Source: Botryosphaeria dothidea (lineage: Eukaryota > Ascomycota > Dothideomycetes > Botryosphaeriales > Botryosphaeriaceae). Taken from it: DNA of 64,000 nucleotides. The DNA lies in contig WWBZ02000014.1 in NCBI GenBank assembly GCA_011503125.2, forward strand, positions 1-64,000. The letters run 5' to 3'. The translations under genes and the position numbers were made by a program. Below the pieces are notes generated by a model. That model saw nothing but the letters and a program-made list of their open reading frames with translations. It did no database searches and was not told the DNA's origin. Of the stretch, positions 33,767 to 45,446 are shown in pieces (positions within the stretch are counted from its first letter, which is position 1; each line of letters opens with the position of its first letter).

Positions 33767-36539
33767 GTTTTTAAGAATACTCTTTAACCCTCGGGTTTCT
33801 CTAAGATTTCTAGATAGCTAGGATATAGTAGATCTTTAGGTCTACTTCCTTAAAGAGCGGGAGTATTACTCTATCCTTACTCTTATAGACGTTATACTAT
33901 ACGATAAAGAGAGAGTCTATATCTAATATTAACTTCCTTCTATCTTTAGATCCGGCTACGAGGGGGCTAGTAGTATAGACTATAAGAAGGAAGTTCCCGC
34001 GGGCTCCTCTAAGGCGTGTTATAAGCTATTAAGTCCGGTAAACCTTATTTAGTTAGGAGGCGGGGGGCGGCTTAAGTCTCTTAGCCTACCTAGTCCCCTC
34101 TTAATCGGTTCCTCCTCTCTAATCCTCTTTCTTAGTCTAACGGTTAACTAGTTAGTTTAAGGCTATATTTTAGTTATTAGGGGTCCTTCTTAATACCTTT
34201 CTAGTACTACTAGGCGGGTCTAGGCGGCCTTAGTATAGTAGGCTCTACGTACTAGATAGGAGTTACTCTAGGCTATATACCTTTAAAAGTAGTTTACGTA
34301 CTATATACTTTTCTTAGGGTAGTCCCTAGTATTATATACCTTACTATACTATCCGTACTTTTTCTTCTTTTTATAATAGTTAGTAATATAACCGTAGGCC
34401 TAGTACTTAAAATACTAGGTTACTATAAAGGCTACGTTATAGTACTACGCTATATAGATAGTAAAGTTAATAATAAGCCCCTTATTAATAATCTAGTTAG
34501 CGGTTTTAGAGTTTATAGTATTAAGGATAATAGCCGAGTAAGTTTTCCTCTCTAGAAGCTTCCTCTTTAGCTAGGCTAGCTTACTAATACATAGTTCTAG
34601 ATATAGAGATAGGTTCTACTTCTAGATGTTTTAGATAGCTTAGAGGTCTATAGTATCGATTTCTTCTCGAGAGACGTTATATACTAGTACTAAGTATAGC
34701 TACTAGTTAGGCCTAACTTCTTTTTCTAGTTCTATAGTCTATTTCTAGTTCTAGAGAAGGGCTATTCTAGTTACTTTATCCGATATAAAGATTCTAACGT
34801 CTCTACTAGGGAGCTTCTTAGTAGTAAGTACTTTCTTATACGCCTAGCTTTTTCCTACCTAGATCTTTCTAATAATTACCTTATTTAAGAGCTTAGCTAT
34901 TTCTTATCTATTTACTATCTCTAGAAAGTAGAGGGTAAGTTTAGTAGTAGCTAGGGGGGTAGAGGGCTTTAGGGCTACTTAGACTATAATTTATATCTAG
35001 CTACGAGTATTAGATATAGATATAGAGGTAGCCTAGATACGGTTAACTATCTTTTAGACCTATTAGACCTCTTTAAGGATATTCTTAAGGCCTAGCTTCT
35101 TAGTAGCTGCCTCTTAGTAGATAGTAATATAATCCTAGAAGATTATCTTAGTAATATCGAGAAAATTTTTTACCTAGCTAGAGAGGACTAAAGAGAGGCT
35201 AGCGGATATTTATAGGGCTTAGAGGAGGGTATCTACTATTTTTAAGGCTCTCTTAACGTATTCTACGCTATACTAGGTACTCTACGGTTTCTTAGGGGTA
35301 TATTAGGGCTAGGTAGAGATAGTTACTAGGGGAGGCTATTCGCCTCTTTCTATATCCTCTATATTAACTACTTCGCGGCTATAGTTATCTTAAGTACTAT
35401 TTTAGGACTCGCGAAGCCTAGAAGAGTCCCTAGGGCCCTCTCCCGGCGCCGTAGCTTAGAGTCGATTTTTTAGTGTGGTTATGTTTTTTTAAGGGATAGG
35501 AATAGGAATAGGAATACTAGACCTTAGCCAATCTCGAGATACTATATAATAAGAACTAGTTAGAAACTACGGTCCTAACTACCTCGTTTATAATAGCGAA
35601 CTAGAAGGTATTATAAATGCCCTTAAATTTACTAGTAAACGAGAATATAAAAACCGAGAAATAAGAGTCTATGCGGATAACTAGGCCGCACTCTTACGGC
35701 TATAAACCCTAGCTAATACTCCTAGCTAAGATTAATAAATCCGGGTAGTTAAAGCAGTAAAAATCCTATAGGATAAGGGGAATAAAATCTCTCTAGAATG
35801 GGCACCTAGATATAAAGATATCCTTAGAAACGAGGCCGCGGATAAACTCGTAAAAGAAGCTACTAGACTACCTATATTAAGCTCTAAAAATAGCCTAGCC
35901 TTCTATAGAATGTAGCTAAAGAAGGAGCTTTATAAGGAGTAGATAAAGAAGCTTAAAAATACCCCAGCCTCTACCTATAAGGAACTATACGGCTATTAAG
36001 TTAAACGGAAACTAAAACCCCCTCTAAAGGAGCGGGAATTAGCCTCCGCCTTTTACTAACTAAAGATAGGACACGGATACTTTAGATCCTATCTCTTTAG
36101 GTTTAAACACGCCGGAACCGATAGGTGCCCTTGCACGAACATAGCAAAATAAACACCTAGATATCTTTTACTAAAATGCCTAAAATACTCCTACGAAAGA
36201 AGGAGTATTAAGGATATACTTAGAAGAGAATATCTAGACCTAAAGGAGCTTCTTACCTTAATAAAAGAAATATCTAGTACGCTAGAGTTTCTAAAATAAA
36301 TATAGATATCTATACGGAGGTAGTATCTAGAAACTAGCTCGGCGGAGCTCTAAATAAACGTATACCTACCGTACTTCCTTTTACTTTCCTTATATACTTC
36401 CTCTTTACTTCCTTTAGCTATAAGCCTATTTAGGCGATAGACGCCATACCGTTCACTGTACCTAAAAAGCCCACCTTTACCAAAAGAGGTATTACCCTTC
36501 TATAGCCACGAGTTCTAGAAACTCCGTCTTTAATAGTCT

Positions 36540-37074
36540 TAGGCTGAAAAAAAGGACGTAAAACTAAATAAATAAATAAATAAATAAATTAGCCGTCGTT
36601 TCCGTAATAGTAGTACCACAGCTCCGTAATTCTCTGCTCGCTGAGTCGGCCGTCGTCGCCGTAGGCGCGGTTGCTGGCCCACGACTCCCACAGGTGGTCC
36701 ATAGGCTCCATCCACGCGGCCTGCGCCATGCCCAGGGCCGCGTACTCCTAGAAAGTCATCCACGAGAAGCGCGAGACCACTTGGCCCATGATGAGCTAGA
36801 GCGTCTGAACGTAGATCTAGAGCGTGCCGCCCTCGCGGTCGAATCTGGCCGCCACGTAGTTCATGCCGTCGGGCTGCTCCATAGACCCGCCGCAGCAAAT
36901 CCAGGTGGCGCGCTCCGGGAGCCTACTGTAGCCGGTGCTAGAGCGTGGAAGGACTCGAAACTGGAGAAGGCCTAGTGCCCACGCTGGCCTGAGTGAAGCT
37001 ATTGCTGCGAAGTGTGGTGAGGGCGAAGATGCTGCTGCGAAGTAAGGCGGCTCGCGGCAGAGGCGCCTACGCAT
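36540..37074 (-). pseudogene. GC-rich gene fragment of unknown family with three TAG codons
   Basis: On the minus strand a frame runs to TAA just inside an (AAAT)n run, through CCGGSMEQPDGMNYVAARFD, LIMGQVVSRFSWMTF, GMAQAAWMEPMDHLWESWAS and TELWYYYYGNDG. Its three internal stops (after GGTL, after VQTL, after WMTF) are all TAG where CAG is plausible. Codon use is G/C-rich, unlike the neighbouring RIPed LINE A. It looks like the C-terminus of a host or captured gene that suffered RIP once. I do not recognise it. The part upstream of about 36900 is uncertain. Confidence 0.45.
36567..36591 (+). repeat. (AAAT)n microsatellite
   Basis: About six AAAT units directly downstream of the LINE A copy 2 end. 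It could be a tail of an unseen element or a simple repeat. Confidence 0.85.
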
Positions 37075-37590
37075 GCACTATATAGTAGCCAGCGGCTGCG
37101 CGGTGGGCTGCGTAGATAGCTGATCTTTCTCCTAACTTAAAAAGCCTACGCCGTAAGCTATAGAGGTTGACGGCTGCCCCCCTTCCGCGGGAAGCTGCGG
37201 TGTATCCGCGAGCGTAGGCCGGCCGCGCAGTGCGTCGGGGCAGCATACGCCACTGGCGAAAGCCTCTACACCTTCTAGCGCGGCCAGAACGGTTTTTATA
37301 GTCGGCCTAGGCCGTGCGGCAGTTGATGCGCGATTTAACCTTATTTCTGGTGTCGTAGAGCCCCGCCTTCTGGAGAAACGAGCCACGCGAATGGCGGCCG
37401 CGCAGGAGCACACCCGGCCGCCGCAATACCACGTAGGCCGGCTCCGAGTCACATTTAAATTAAGAAACTCATTCATCTGCATCTGAAAAATAAATGCGAA
37501 TTTAATTTGGGTGCAGATTCGTCCGCGAACCTGCCAGTCCTCCCCAGCCTTCTTAGCTTTAGGCTGCACTCCATCCGCATTACCCTACCA
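37075..37590. other. GC-rich stretch with an unassigned plus-strand open frame
   Basis: A plus-strand frame of about 110 codons without ATG (about 37152-37484) includes ARTVFIVGLGRAVDARFNLI and ends FICI-stop. A minus-strand frame overlaps it. Neither is recognised; coding status is unsure. Confidence 0.2.
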
Positions 37591-37599
37591 TGCCACCTA

Positions 37600-37905
37600 C
37601 AATTAGGTATCCTGGCTCCCAACTACCGAATTCGCCATTAACGCGAATAACTGTTCTTCCCTGTTAGTGAGCCCCTTTTTCGCCGCATACGGGTACGAGC
37701 CCCGGCTCTCCTTCGACTGGACTCCCGGACAAGCCCTCGAAAATCCTATCGCGAACTGGAACCGGGAAAACGCTTAGGAAAAAGCCGCTAAGATGTAAGA
37801 GATCTGGGAATTGTGTCGGTTATAGCTACAGCAAGCCTAAGAAAGGTAAACACGGTTTGCTAACCGGAAAAGGAAAGACCTCATTTACGAGATAGGGGAT
37901 AAAGT
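37600..37905 (+). pseudogene. Ty3/Gypsy integrase C-terminal fragment (separate family)
   Basis: Reads WLPTTEFAINANN, a one-base shift, then FFAAYGYEPRLSFDW, RKRKDLIYEIGDKVFVD, typical of the stretch between the integrase core and its C-terminal domain. Internal stops are TAG/TAA. It differs from the other Gypsy elements here and is cut by a Copia-type LTR at about 37906. Confidence 0.75.
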
Positions 37906-38003
37906 ATTTGTTGATTGTTGATGAACAACGATGATCTATTGATGATTGGCATGAGGAGGAAGGGCGTAGGTGGCCTACCCTCCTTATATACGTAAGTGAG
38001 TAA
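37906..38003 (-). repeat. Partial Copia-type LTR
   Basis: TGTTGATTGTTGATGAACAACG... matches the first about 95 bp of the solo LTR at 47052-47198. It ends exactly where the Gypsy-1 5' LTR begins. The other half is not found after Gypsy-1. Confidence 0.85.
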
Positions 38004-38482
38004 TGTTACGGTGCAGCCTCCACAGGTTGAGGAAGTTGGGGATCAGCCCCGCTGGGAACGACAGAAGTCGGGACCCTAAGGGTCCGAGGTCACGTGACCT
38101 CCGCGATCAGTTGGACCCACCCGCTCATTCGCCAAGACAAATGAGCGAGCAAGCCATCTGAGCGCTTCCCGCTCAGATACTCCACTAGGCTCAGAAAGAA
38201 TAGCAGTTAAGCGCAACCCGCTAACTAAGCACATAGATTGTAGATACTCTCCTACGCATATATAAACCATACTCCTTAGATAGCTTTGACCTTCGTGGTC
38301 AACTTCAATAACAATTCAAGCACTAATTATTAGTAACAAGGCCTTCGCACGCAGTGCTCAGTCTTCAGTCGTCTACTCGTTCCTCACGTACCTCCTCTTA
38401 TACCCACTCAAGGAAAACCCCTCGATAGGTTTTCTCCCTCTTTAGTATTCGGATCCTTAGAGGTAGAGGCCCGCTCGTTACA
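38004..38482 (+). repeat. Gypsy-1 5' LTR
   Basis: 479 bp, TGTTACGGTG...CTCGTTACA. The closest relative in the window is the solo LTR at 13442. It has TATATAAACC near 38260 and a hairpin TTTGACCTTCGTGGTCAA at 38285-38302, the likely start of R. Confidence 0.92.
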
Positions 38483-38495
38483 CTTTGACCACCAT
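38483..38495 (+). promoter_or_regulatory. Gypsy-1 primer-binding site, probably self-priming
   Basis: TTGACCAC (38485-38492) just after the LTR is the perfect reverse complement of GTGGTCAA (38295-38302) in the presumed R region. Tf1 and related chromoviruses prime from the 5' end of their own RNA; the same is inferred here. The match is only 8 nt. Confidence 0.45.
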
Positions 38496-38578
38496 CCTTG
38501 CAAGGAGAGGGACCTTTTCAGAAACGAGTTCATCAGGTTAAGTATCACCCCGCCTAACGCGTTTAGGGAAAGCATACG

Positions 38579-41500
38579 ATGGCACCGGGATCTCAGATGG
38601 ATGTCGACCCAATAGAGGGTCGCGCTGAGGGTGCTCAGGGGCGTGCTCCGCCCGCGCAGCAAACAGAGCCTACTCGAGAAGAACTCTAGGCACTTGTTCA
38701 GGAACAAAAAGCCTAGATCGAGCGCCTGCTGGCGCACCAGACAAAACGGAGCGCTACTAAGGTTAAAGTAGCGGCACCCGAGAAGTTCGATAGGGATAGG
38801 AAGAAGCTCTAATCCTTCCTACTCTAGATACAACGCTACCTCTAGTTTAACTAAGCATAATTCAATAACGACGCCGAGAAAGTGCTCTTCGTATTAACCT
38901 ACCTTAGAGGAACGGCAGAGGCATAGATGGAACTATACCTTCGCGACCACCTATCTAACGAACACTCTCTCGAGAAGAGACGGGCAAAGACCAAGGAAAT
39001 CTTCGACACCTACACGGGATTCGCAGACAACCTTAGGGCCACTTTCAACGATCGAGACGAAGTCCGTAAAGCCTCTAACGATATTATAACCGTTAGACAG
39101 ATAGGATCTATAGCTGTCTACGTAACTAAGTTTTAGCAGCTCGCAGCCTACCTTAAATAGTTAGACGAGACTTTCCGAGACCTCTTCTATAAGGGCCTAA
39201 AGGACGAAGTTAAGAAGAATATAATTACTTACGAATACCTACCTACCTTTTAGAAGATAGTAGACCTTACGTCTTAGATCGACGGTCGTATATACGAATA
39301 GAAGATAGGTTCTCGATAATCTAATACTTCGAAGCCACGCCGTGAAAGAATAACCCTCGAAGGCGGAGACGCTATAGCCCTCGACGCGGCTAATAGATAG
39401 AATTCTAAGAAGGGCAATAATGGTTATAATAACAAGAAGCCTAAGGGACCTAACCCGAACTAGACGGATAAGTAGAAATAGCGCTATAAGGATCGACTCT
39501 ATATTACCTACGGTAGTAATAAACACTTCTCTCCTAAGTATTCGTAGAACCCTCGTAGTAAGAAGGATAATAAGTAGACTTCGAGCGCTTAGCGTGAAGC
39601 GTCGGTTATATCTCGCTAAGACAACTACGATACGCTATACTAGACAGCCTATTACGATAACGGCTGTTAGACGCATTAAACCAGCAAGGATATCTCTAGA
39701 TAGTACCCCCACGAACCTCGAAAACTTCGGTATAATAACCAGGAACGAAGAAGTTATCGAAACCGACGATATTATCGATAGTTTCCCTCTAGACGACGAA
39801 CTCGTCAACAGCGAAATAGGAGAACTATACGAGAGTACTAGTAAAACGCAGTCAGATAATACACCTATACCATCGGACAAACTAGATACCCTCGTCTCGC
39901 TAGAAATTCTCGCTAAAAGATACGGCATTAGCAACTATCTACGGGACGAATAGAGTAATCTTAGCTAAATAATCTAGATTCCGTATTAGAAAAGCATCGC
40001 GCTTACGGTTATTTAGGAATAGCGTTAGAATACCCTTTAGGAAACCCGAATTAAATAAGACGGAAAGAAGTACGAACTCCTAGTAACTAAAGAAACGATA
40101 CTCGTCGAACGCTACTACTAAGGAACCTTAGTACGCGAGTAAGTAGACTACGACTCCCTCCGGGAGCTAGCACGGATTCTCTACTAGTACGGTACGGCAA
40201 CGATCTAGTATCGTACACTCTAGTAGATTCCGGACAAGAAGCTTAATTAACTAACCTTTAGATATTAAGTTCGAAAAGATAAAGTCTACTAGCGAAGGAA
40301 GTAGAACGCCGATAAATAGACTAACTAGAAGCAAGTATATCTATAAGTTAACGAATAGGAAGACTATATACACAGCGAAGTCTACGGCTACCCTATACTA
40401 AAAAACTAGACGGCCCTACGGCAACGGGACCAACCTAGGGGCTATAGTCTAGGTCCCTTTATATAGTATCGCGTACATCGAAAACGAAAACTCTTACCGG
40501 ACCAAACCTATAGAAATAGTTTAAGACACAGGGAATACTTAACGGAGTACCTACTAGAATCCTAATCGATATAGGATTAAGCGGAAATTTCATCTACAAC
40601 GAGCTTGTATAGAAGATAAATATCCCGTACCGTAAGAAACAGGAACCGTATCCCCTTAGTAGATTCGACGGATCCTAGGCAGCCTACGAAGAAGGCTAGG
40701 TAAAAATAGAAACGGAGGAAGTAATCCTCCGAATAGGGAATTATTAGGAATAGATTTTCCTCGACGTCTAACGTATTCCCGGGTACGATATTATTCTAGG
40801 TATGCCCTAGATCCGGATATAGAAACCTATCTTCGACTTCGGAGAAGGAGACTCTATTATCTTTCGGGAGGAGCTCGAGGACCTCCTACGAAAATAAGGA
40901 TTATAGAAGGAGAATAGGTTATTAGATACCCTTCGAAAACTCCTATTAATATTAACACGGGAAGTAGCTAGTATAAGGCCTAAATATAGTAACCGTATAG
41001 GTAACTCCGATAGTAGTATAAGTTAGTACTAGGACTGCGACGTAAGTAGCGAAGCCTCCTCGGTAAAATATAACCCTATTATAGGAATAAGCCCTACTAA
41101 GCGAAACGATACCCCCGACTTAAGCTACGACTCTAGCTATAATAGCGTAAGGCCTAGTAACGGTAGTATTAACGGTAATAATAGCGTAAGACCTAGTAAC
41201 GGTAGTATTAACGGCAACCTTAAGGAAGGTATAAGATAGGACTAGGATAGTAGCGTGCGAGACGCCGCTTCCTCGGTAAAATGCAGCACCTTAAGCGGAG
41301 TAAGACCAACCGAGTCTAGTATCCCCGACGAATAAGTATAGTATATATTACGAAGGACTACGAGGAAAAGGTATAAGGCTAAGAGTAAGGCTTCGCGTAA
41401 GTAATTAGTAGCCGTAGATCCTTAGATCGACGTCTAGACAATCTTAGAAGAGGCATTTAAGCGTATAAGACGCCAAGGCCAGCAGGTCTACCTTATGTAT

Positions 41501-44500
41501 ATTAAACCCTTATAGGCGGTGCAATAGAGAGTATTAGCTAAGGCCGCACGGGAAAGGCTTAAGGATAAGGATAGTCCTACTCCTATTGGCGGAGACGATC
41601 CCGCGAGGATTAGAAGAAGATAACACGGTAGTTTGGAGATATGGAATAATCTATATAGAGAACCTCTAATACCGGAAATGGAAACGGTACCTAGCGAGTA
41701 TTGGGACCTAAGAGCCGTTTGCTAAGAAAGAGGAAAAGGAGATTTGCCGAAGCATTAACTATGGGACCACGAGATTCCACTTAAGCCGGGTATAAAGCTA
41801 GCTTATAAGCCTATCTACTTCTTATTAGCAAAGGAAATGGAGGCTTTAAGGGAATACATCGAGAAGAACCTCGAGCGGGGATATATTCGGCCTTCGACGT
41901 CATCAGCCGGATATCTAATCCTTTTTATCCCAAAGAAGAACGGTAAATTACGCCTCTATGTCGACTACCGACAACTTAACGACATTACGATTAAGAACCG
42001 CTATCCGCTCCTACGCATCGACGAGCTCTAGGACAAGTTAGGGAAAGCAAAGTACTTTACAAAGCTGGACCTCCGGGAAGGATATTACCTAGTTAGGATT
42101 AAAGAAGGGGAAGAATAGAAGATAGCCTTCAGAACGAGGCTAGAACTCTACGAGTATACGGTTATACCATTCGGGCTTACCAACGCGCCAGCAACCTTCT
42201 AAAATCTCGTCAACGACACGCTGCGCGAATACTTAGATATCTTCTACTTAGCTTACCTCGACGATATCCTTATCTTTTTAGAGACCCTCGAGGATTATAA
42301 GAAGTATATTAGGAAGGTTCTAGAAGCCCTCCAGGCAAAGAATCTATCTATTGCACCCGAGAAATACGAATAGCACGTTTAAAGGACAGAATTCTTAGGC
42401 TTTGTTATTACCCTAGGTTACGTCGGTATAGACGACTCGAAACTGGATTCTATTAGAGAATGGCTAGTACCCAAGACGATTAAGGAAGTTCAGTCTTTCC
42501 TTGGATTCGCAAACTTCTATCGAAAATTTATTTGGAACTACTCAAAGGTCACGGAACCTTTAACGCGACTTACTCGAAAGGAGCATGGCTTTAAATAGGG
42601 AGACGATTAGCAGCAAGCCTTCGAATCGCTTAAACGGATGTTTTGCGAAGCACCGGTTCTAGGGATATACGATCCCGACAAACCCATCGAAGTAGAAACT
42701 AATACGTCAGGATTCGCCCTCGGAGTATATCTTAGCCAGCCTGACGAAGAAGGCAGATAGCACCCAATCGCGTTTTACTCCAGAAAGTTCACACCGGCAG
42801 AGCTTAACTATAATACTTACGACAAGGAGCTCTTAGCAATCGTCTTAGCATTTAAGCAATAGAGATACTATCTTGAAGGAGCCAGCTATCAGGTAGTAGT
42901 GCATTGCGATTATTAAAACCTTACGCGCTTTACTACGACTAAGGAGCTAAACCGACGACAGGTTCGCTGGTCTAAGGAAATGGCCTCCTACGATTTCAAG
43001 ATTACGCATAGAAAAGGTATAGATAACGCCGCCGCTAACGCGCTTAGCAGAAGGGTAGACTATATAGAAGGACGAATCGAGCCGTACCCTACAGCGTTCG
43101 CAGTGGATAGCGATAGATCGCTTACCCTTGCCAGACCGTCTTTCCCAATACTTCGCATCGAGTCAAACCTATAGTATTAGACGATCCGAGAAGTATACGC
43201 ATAGGACTCCTTCGCGTAGAAACTTTTAGCGCTTAAGGACGACCCGCGTATTGCTCGAGATAGAGAAGGAACGCTTCTCTTTAAAGGATTAATCTATATC
43301 CCGGTAAGACTACGAGAAGCACTAGTTAAGGATATACACGAAGTACCCGCGCATGGACATTAGGGCGTCGACAGGATAACCGAAAGAATCACACGAAACT
43401 TCTACTTTCTAGGGTTACGGAAGACAGTTCAGCGTATAGTCTCGCAATGCGACCTTTGCATCAGAAGCAAAGCTACGATACACGCTCCATACGGATAGCT
43501 ATAACCCCTAGAAGTTCCGGAACGACCGTGGCAATTAGTTACGCTAGACTTTATTACGAAGCTACTACAGTCCAGAGACTCGCTTACCGGAGTTAAGCAC
43601 GACTCGATCCTAGTCTTTGTCGACAGACTCACGAAGTACGCTTACTTCTTACCCTACCTCGAGGCATCGAATACAGAGCAGCTAGCTTATACGTTCCTCC
43701 GATACATCTTCGCGGATCACGGAATACCGGAAGAACTAGTTTCGGATAGGGATAAGCTAATGCGTTCTGAATTCTGGCAAACGCTCATGCGGCAACTTGG
43801 GGCTAAGAACAAACTCTCTACAACCGCACACCCGCAAACGGATAGTCAGACAGAACGGATGAACCGGACTCTCGAACAATATCTCCGCTATTTCGTCAAC
43901 TACCCACAGGACGATTGGGCCATATAGCTACCTATGGCACAGTTCGCCTATAATAGCGCCAAACAAGAGTTAACCAACGTATCCCCGTTCTTTGCCAACT
44001 ATGGATTCGAACCAGACGCGTATAGAGAAGCCATCCCAAGTCGAAAATTGGCCCAGCAAGGTGTTCTTAAAGCCGAATAGCTGAAAGAACTACACAAAGC
44101 CATCAGTCTCGACCTCGAGCACGTACGAATCATGATGTCCAAGTACTACAATAGACGGCACCAGGCGGCACCGAACCTAAAGAGGGGGGATAAAGTATAC
44201 CTCCTCACAAAAAACATCAAATCGAAGCGACCAAGCGACAAATTGGATTTTAAGAAAACCGGTCCATTCGAAATTTCAGAAAAACTCGGAAACGTTACGT
44301 ATCGACTCAAATTGCCAACAACGACACGAATGAATTCCACCTTTCACGTGGCATTGCTCGAGCCAGCACCAGAAAACGCCACAATCCCAGAAACTCCAGA
44401 AGAGATAATCCTAGAAAACCCAGATGCCGAAGAAAACGAATACCCAGTCGAGAAGATCTTAGACTGCAAAAGATTCGGACATCAGCTCAAATATCTTGTT

Positions 44501-45052
44501 AAATGGGAAGGATACGGAAATGAGGATAACCAATGGGTACCCAGGGACGACATACATCCAGACCTCGTCACAGAATTCCACCGTCAAAATCCTGACCTCC
44601 CACGGAAACGAGGCCGTCCCCGAACGAGAACAGCGGGAGACCCTCAAGATAGGGAGACAAACGGGCAGAGTTCACAGGCTCAGGAGAACATGGAGACTTC
44701 GCACCAGCCACAGGCTCGCCGGCAGACTCGGCAGACTCAGCCACATGCGGCGCAGCAGGACCCACCGTCTCGTGACGTGGCCGTTTTGACGCGGACGGAC
44801 CCTCCGAATTCTCAGGGTCAGACGACTCCCCAGCTGCCAGACGCTCCAGTAACCGTCGATCCTCCTCCTCCAAAGCAGCAACACTCTCAGAAGAAAGCTC
44901 GAGATCAAGAATGGAAAAACCACGATCCTCTAATAACTTCTGCTGTTTTCGAAGACGAACTAACTTCGAGGAAGAAGCACGTAAACGAGACTGTAGCCGC
45001 TCTAGCGCCTCTGAAGCCTCCTGGAAATCGCGATAAGCGTTCTCCTCTTTAG
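38579..45052 (+). pseudogene. Gypsy-1 gag-pol with C-terminal chromodomain
   Basis: ATG 38579 (MAPGSQMDVDPIEGRAEG) is in phase with all main blocks to the stop at 45052, 2158 codons. Gag includes LRGTAEA and FRDLFYKGLK. A degraded zinc knuckle lies near 39500. Protease DIGLSGNFI (DTG-type) is at 40568. Reverse transcriptase has [13 protein letters not shown] (41940) and YLDDILIF (about 42255). RNase H and integrase (HGH..., CDLCIR, HPQTDSQTERMNRTLEQ) follow, then GPF/Y module KTGPFEISEKLGNVTYRLKL and chromodomain YPVEKILDCKRF...YLVKWEGYGNEDNQWVP (about 44440-44540). The last 920 nt (44132-45052) are open. Stops elsewhere are TAA/TAG. Between about 39690 and 40450 the protein-like frame is +1. 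Confidence 0.9.
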
Positions 45053-45346
45053 AACGAATTCGTTCTTGTTAGCGACGCAAGCGATTCACTACCTAAACGT
45101 CAGCAAGGAAAGAAGCAACAGGAACAGACTCTTACTAGCAGCCACCGAGACCTTCTGAGCATCACACATGGTATAACCACGAGCCGCACACTCTCCACAG
45201 CGAGAAGAACGGGGACCAACCCTACACACGCGCCCATTAGCCGAATAATCGAAACAAGCACGAGTAACCGGAGCAAAGGAGTTAATCGCGGTCGACAACT
45301 CCGCACGATAGGCCGACTCGTCGCGAGGACGTTTCACACCCGCCAT
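44568..45346 (-). CDS. Antisense two-exon gene at the 3' end of Gypsy-1 (Cys-rich plus coiled coil)
   Basis: ATG at 45346. Exon 1 is 45346-45136. The intron of 47 nt (45135-45089) has GTAAGA donor, CTGAC branch site and TAG acceptor. Exon 2 is 45088-44568, ending TGA. Spliced length is 732 nt (243 residues), with one in-frame TAA (RR-stop-QER) that fits CAA to TAA. The protein starts MAGVKRPRDESAYRAEL. It has a Cys cluster (ACFDYSANGRVCRVGPRSSR, then CGECAARGYTMCD), a long charged heptad-like region (EALERLQSRLRASSSKLVRL, LLEDRG, ALEEEDRRLLERL) and a Ser/Pro-rich acidic tail. It overlaps the C-terminus of pol by about 485 nt on the opposite strand. Role unknown; a nucleic-acid or metal-binding dimer is a guess. 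It may instead be a captured host gene. Confidence 0.6.
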
Positions 45347-45446
45347 AACGAGAAAGACTTACGGACAGAAGGAAACTACAGTAATTAGCGAATTATAGTC
45401 TTCACGGAAGAATCTTCGGGCCGAAGATCCTTAAAGGGGGGGATAG

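Larger units (their letters stand above)
28634..33783 (-). mobile_element. LINE B young copy, full-length Tad1-like non-LTR retrotransposon
   Basis: 5150 bp inserted into the old LINE B copy with the perfect 15-bp duplication TTAACCCTCGGGTTT (28619-28633 and 33784-33798). The plus-strand left end TAGATAGATAAATTTA is the reverse complement of its repeated tail. Two long frames, ORF1 (gag) and ORF2 (endonuclease and reverse transcriptase, no RNase H), are only lightly damaged. Confidence 0.93.
25174..35490 (-). mobile_element. LINE B old copy, full length and RIPed, split by a younger LINE B
   Basis: Inserted in LINE A with a diverged 15-bp duplication (AAGAGATAGAAATAG at 25159-25173; AAGGGATAGGAATAG at 35491-35505). 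The two parts, 25174-28618 and 33799-35490, align with the young copy (28634-33783) along its whole length. Reverse transcriptase FVDD has decayed to FVNN (near 26705). Minus-strand order is 5' end at 35490, gag, then pol, then the TCTA-type tail at 25174-25190. Confidence 0.9.
19590..36535 (+). mobile_element. LINE A copy 2, near full length, heavily RIPed and split by nested insertions
   Basis: The gag part runs from about 19590 (GTPASPIIAPSAPTSVEF) to about 21500 with VAVHGVP near 21085, a motif usual in Tad1-like ORF1. ORF2 resumes at about 21640, aligns with copy 1 up to 25158, and continues at 35506-36530 after a 10.3-kb LINE B insertion. Other insertions are a 146-bp element (19874), 230-bp repeats (20088 and 23091) and a LINE B 3' fragment (23153). 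Nearly all CA/TG are gone and stops are frequent. The end at about 36530 matches copy 1. Confidence 0.88.

Noticed and set aside
39239..39526. Minus-strand frame of 95 codons
   Set aside because: Leu/Ile-rich antisense of RIPed gag; AT-rich sequence gives spurious hydrophobic frames.
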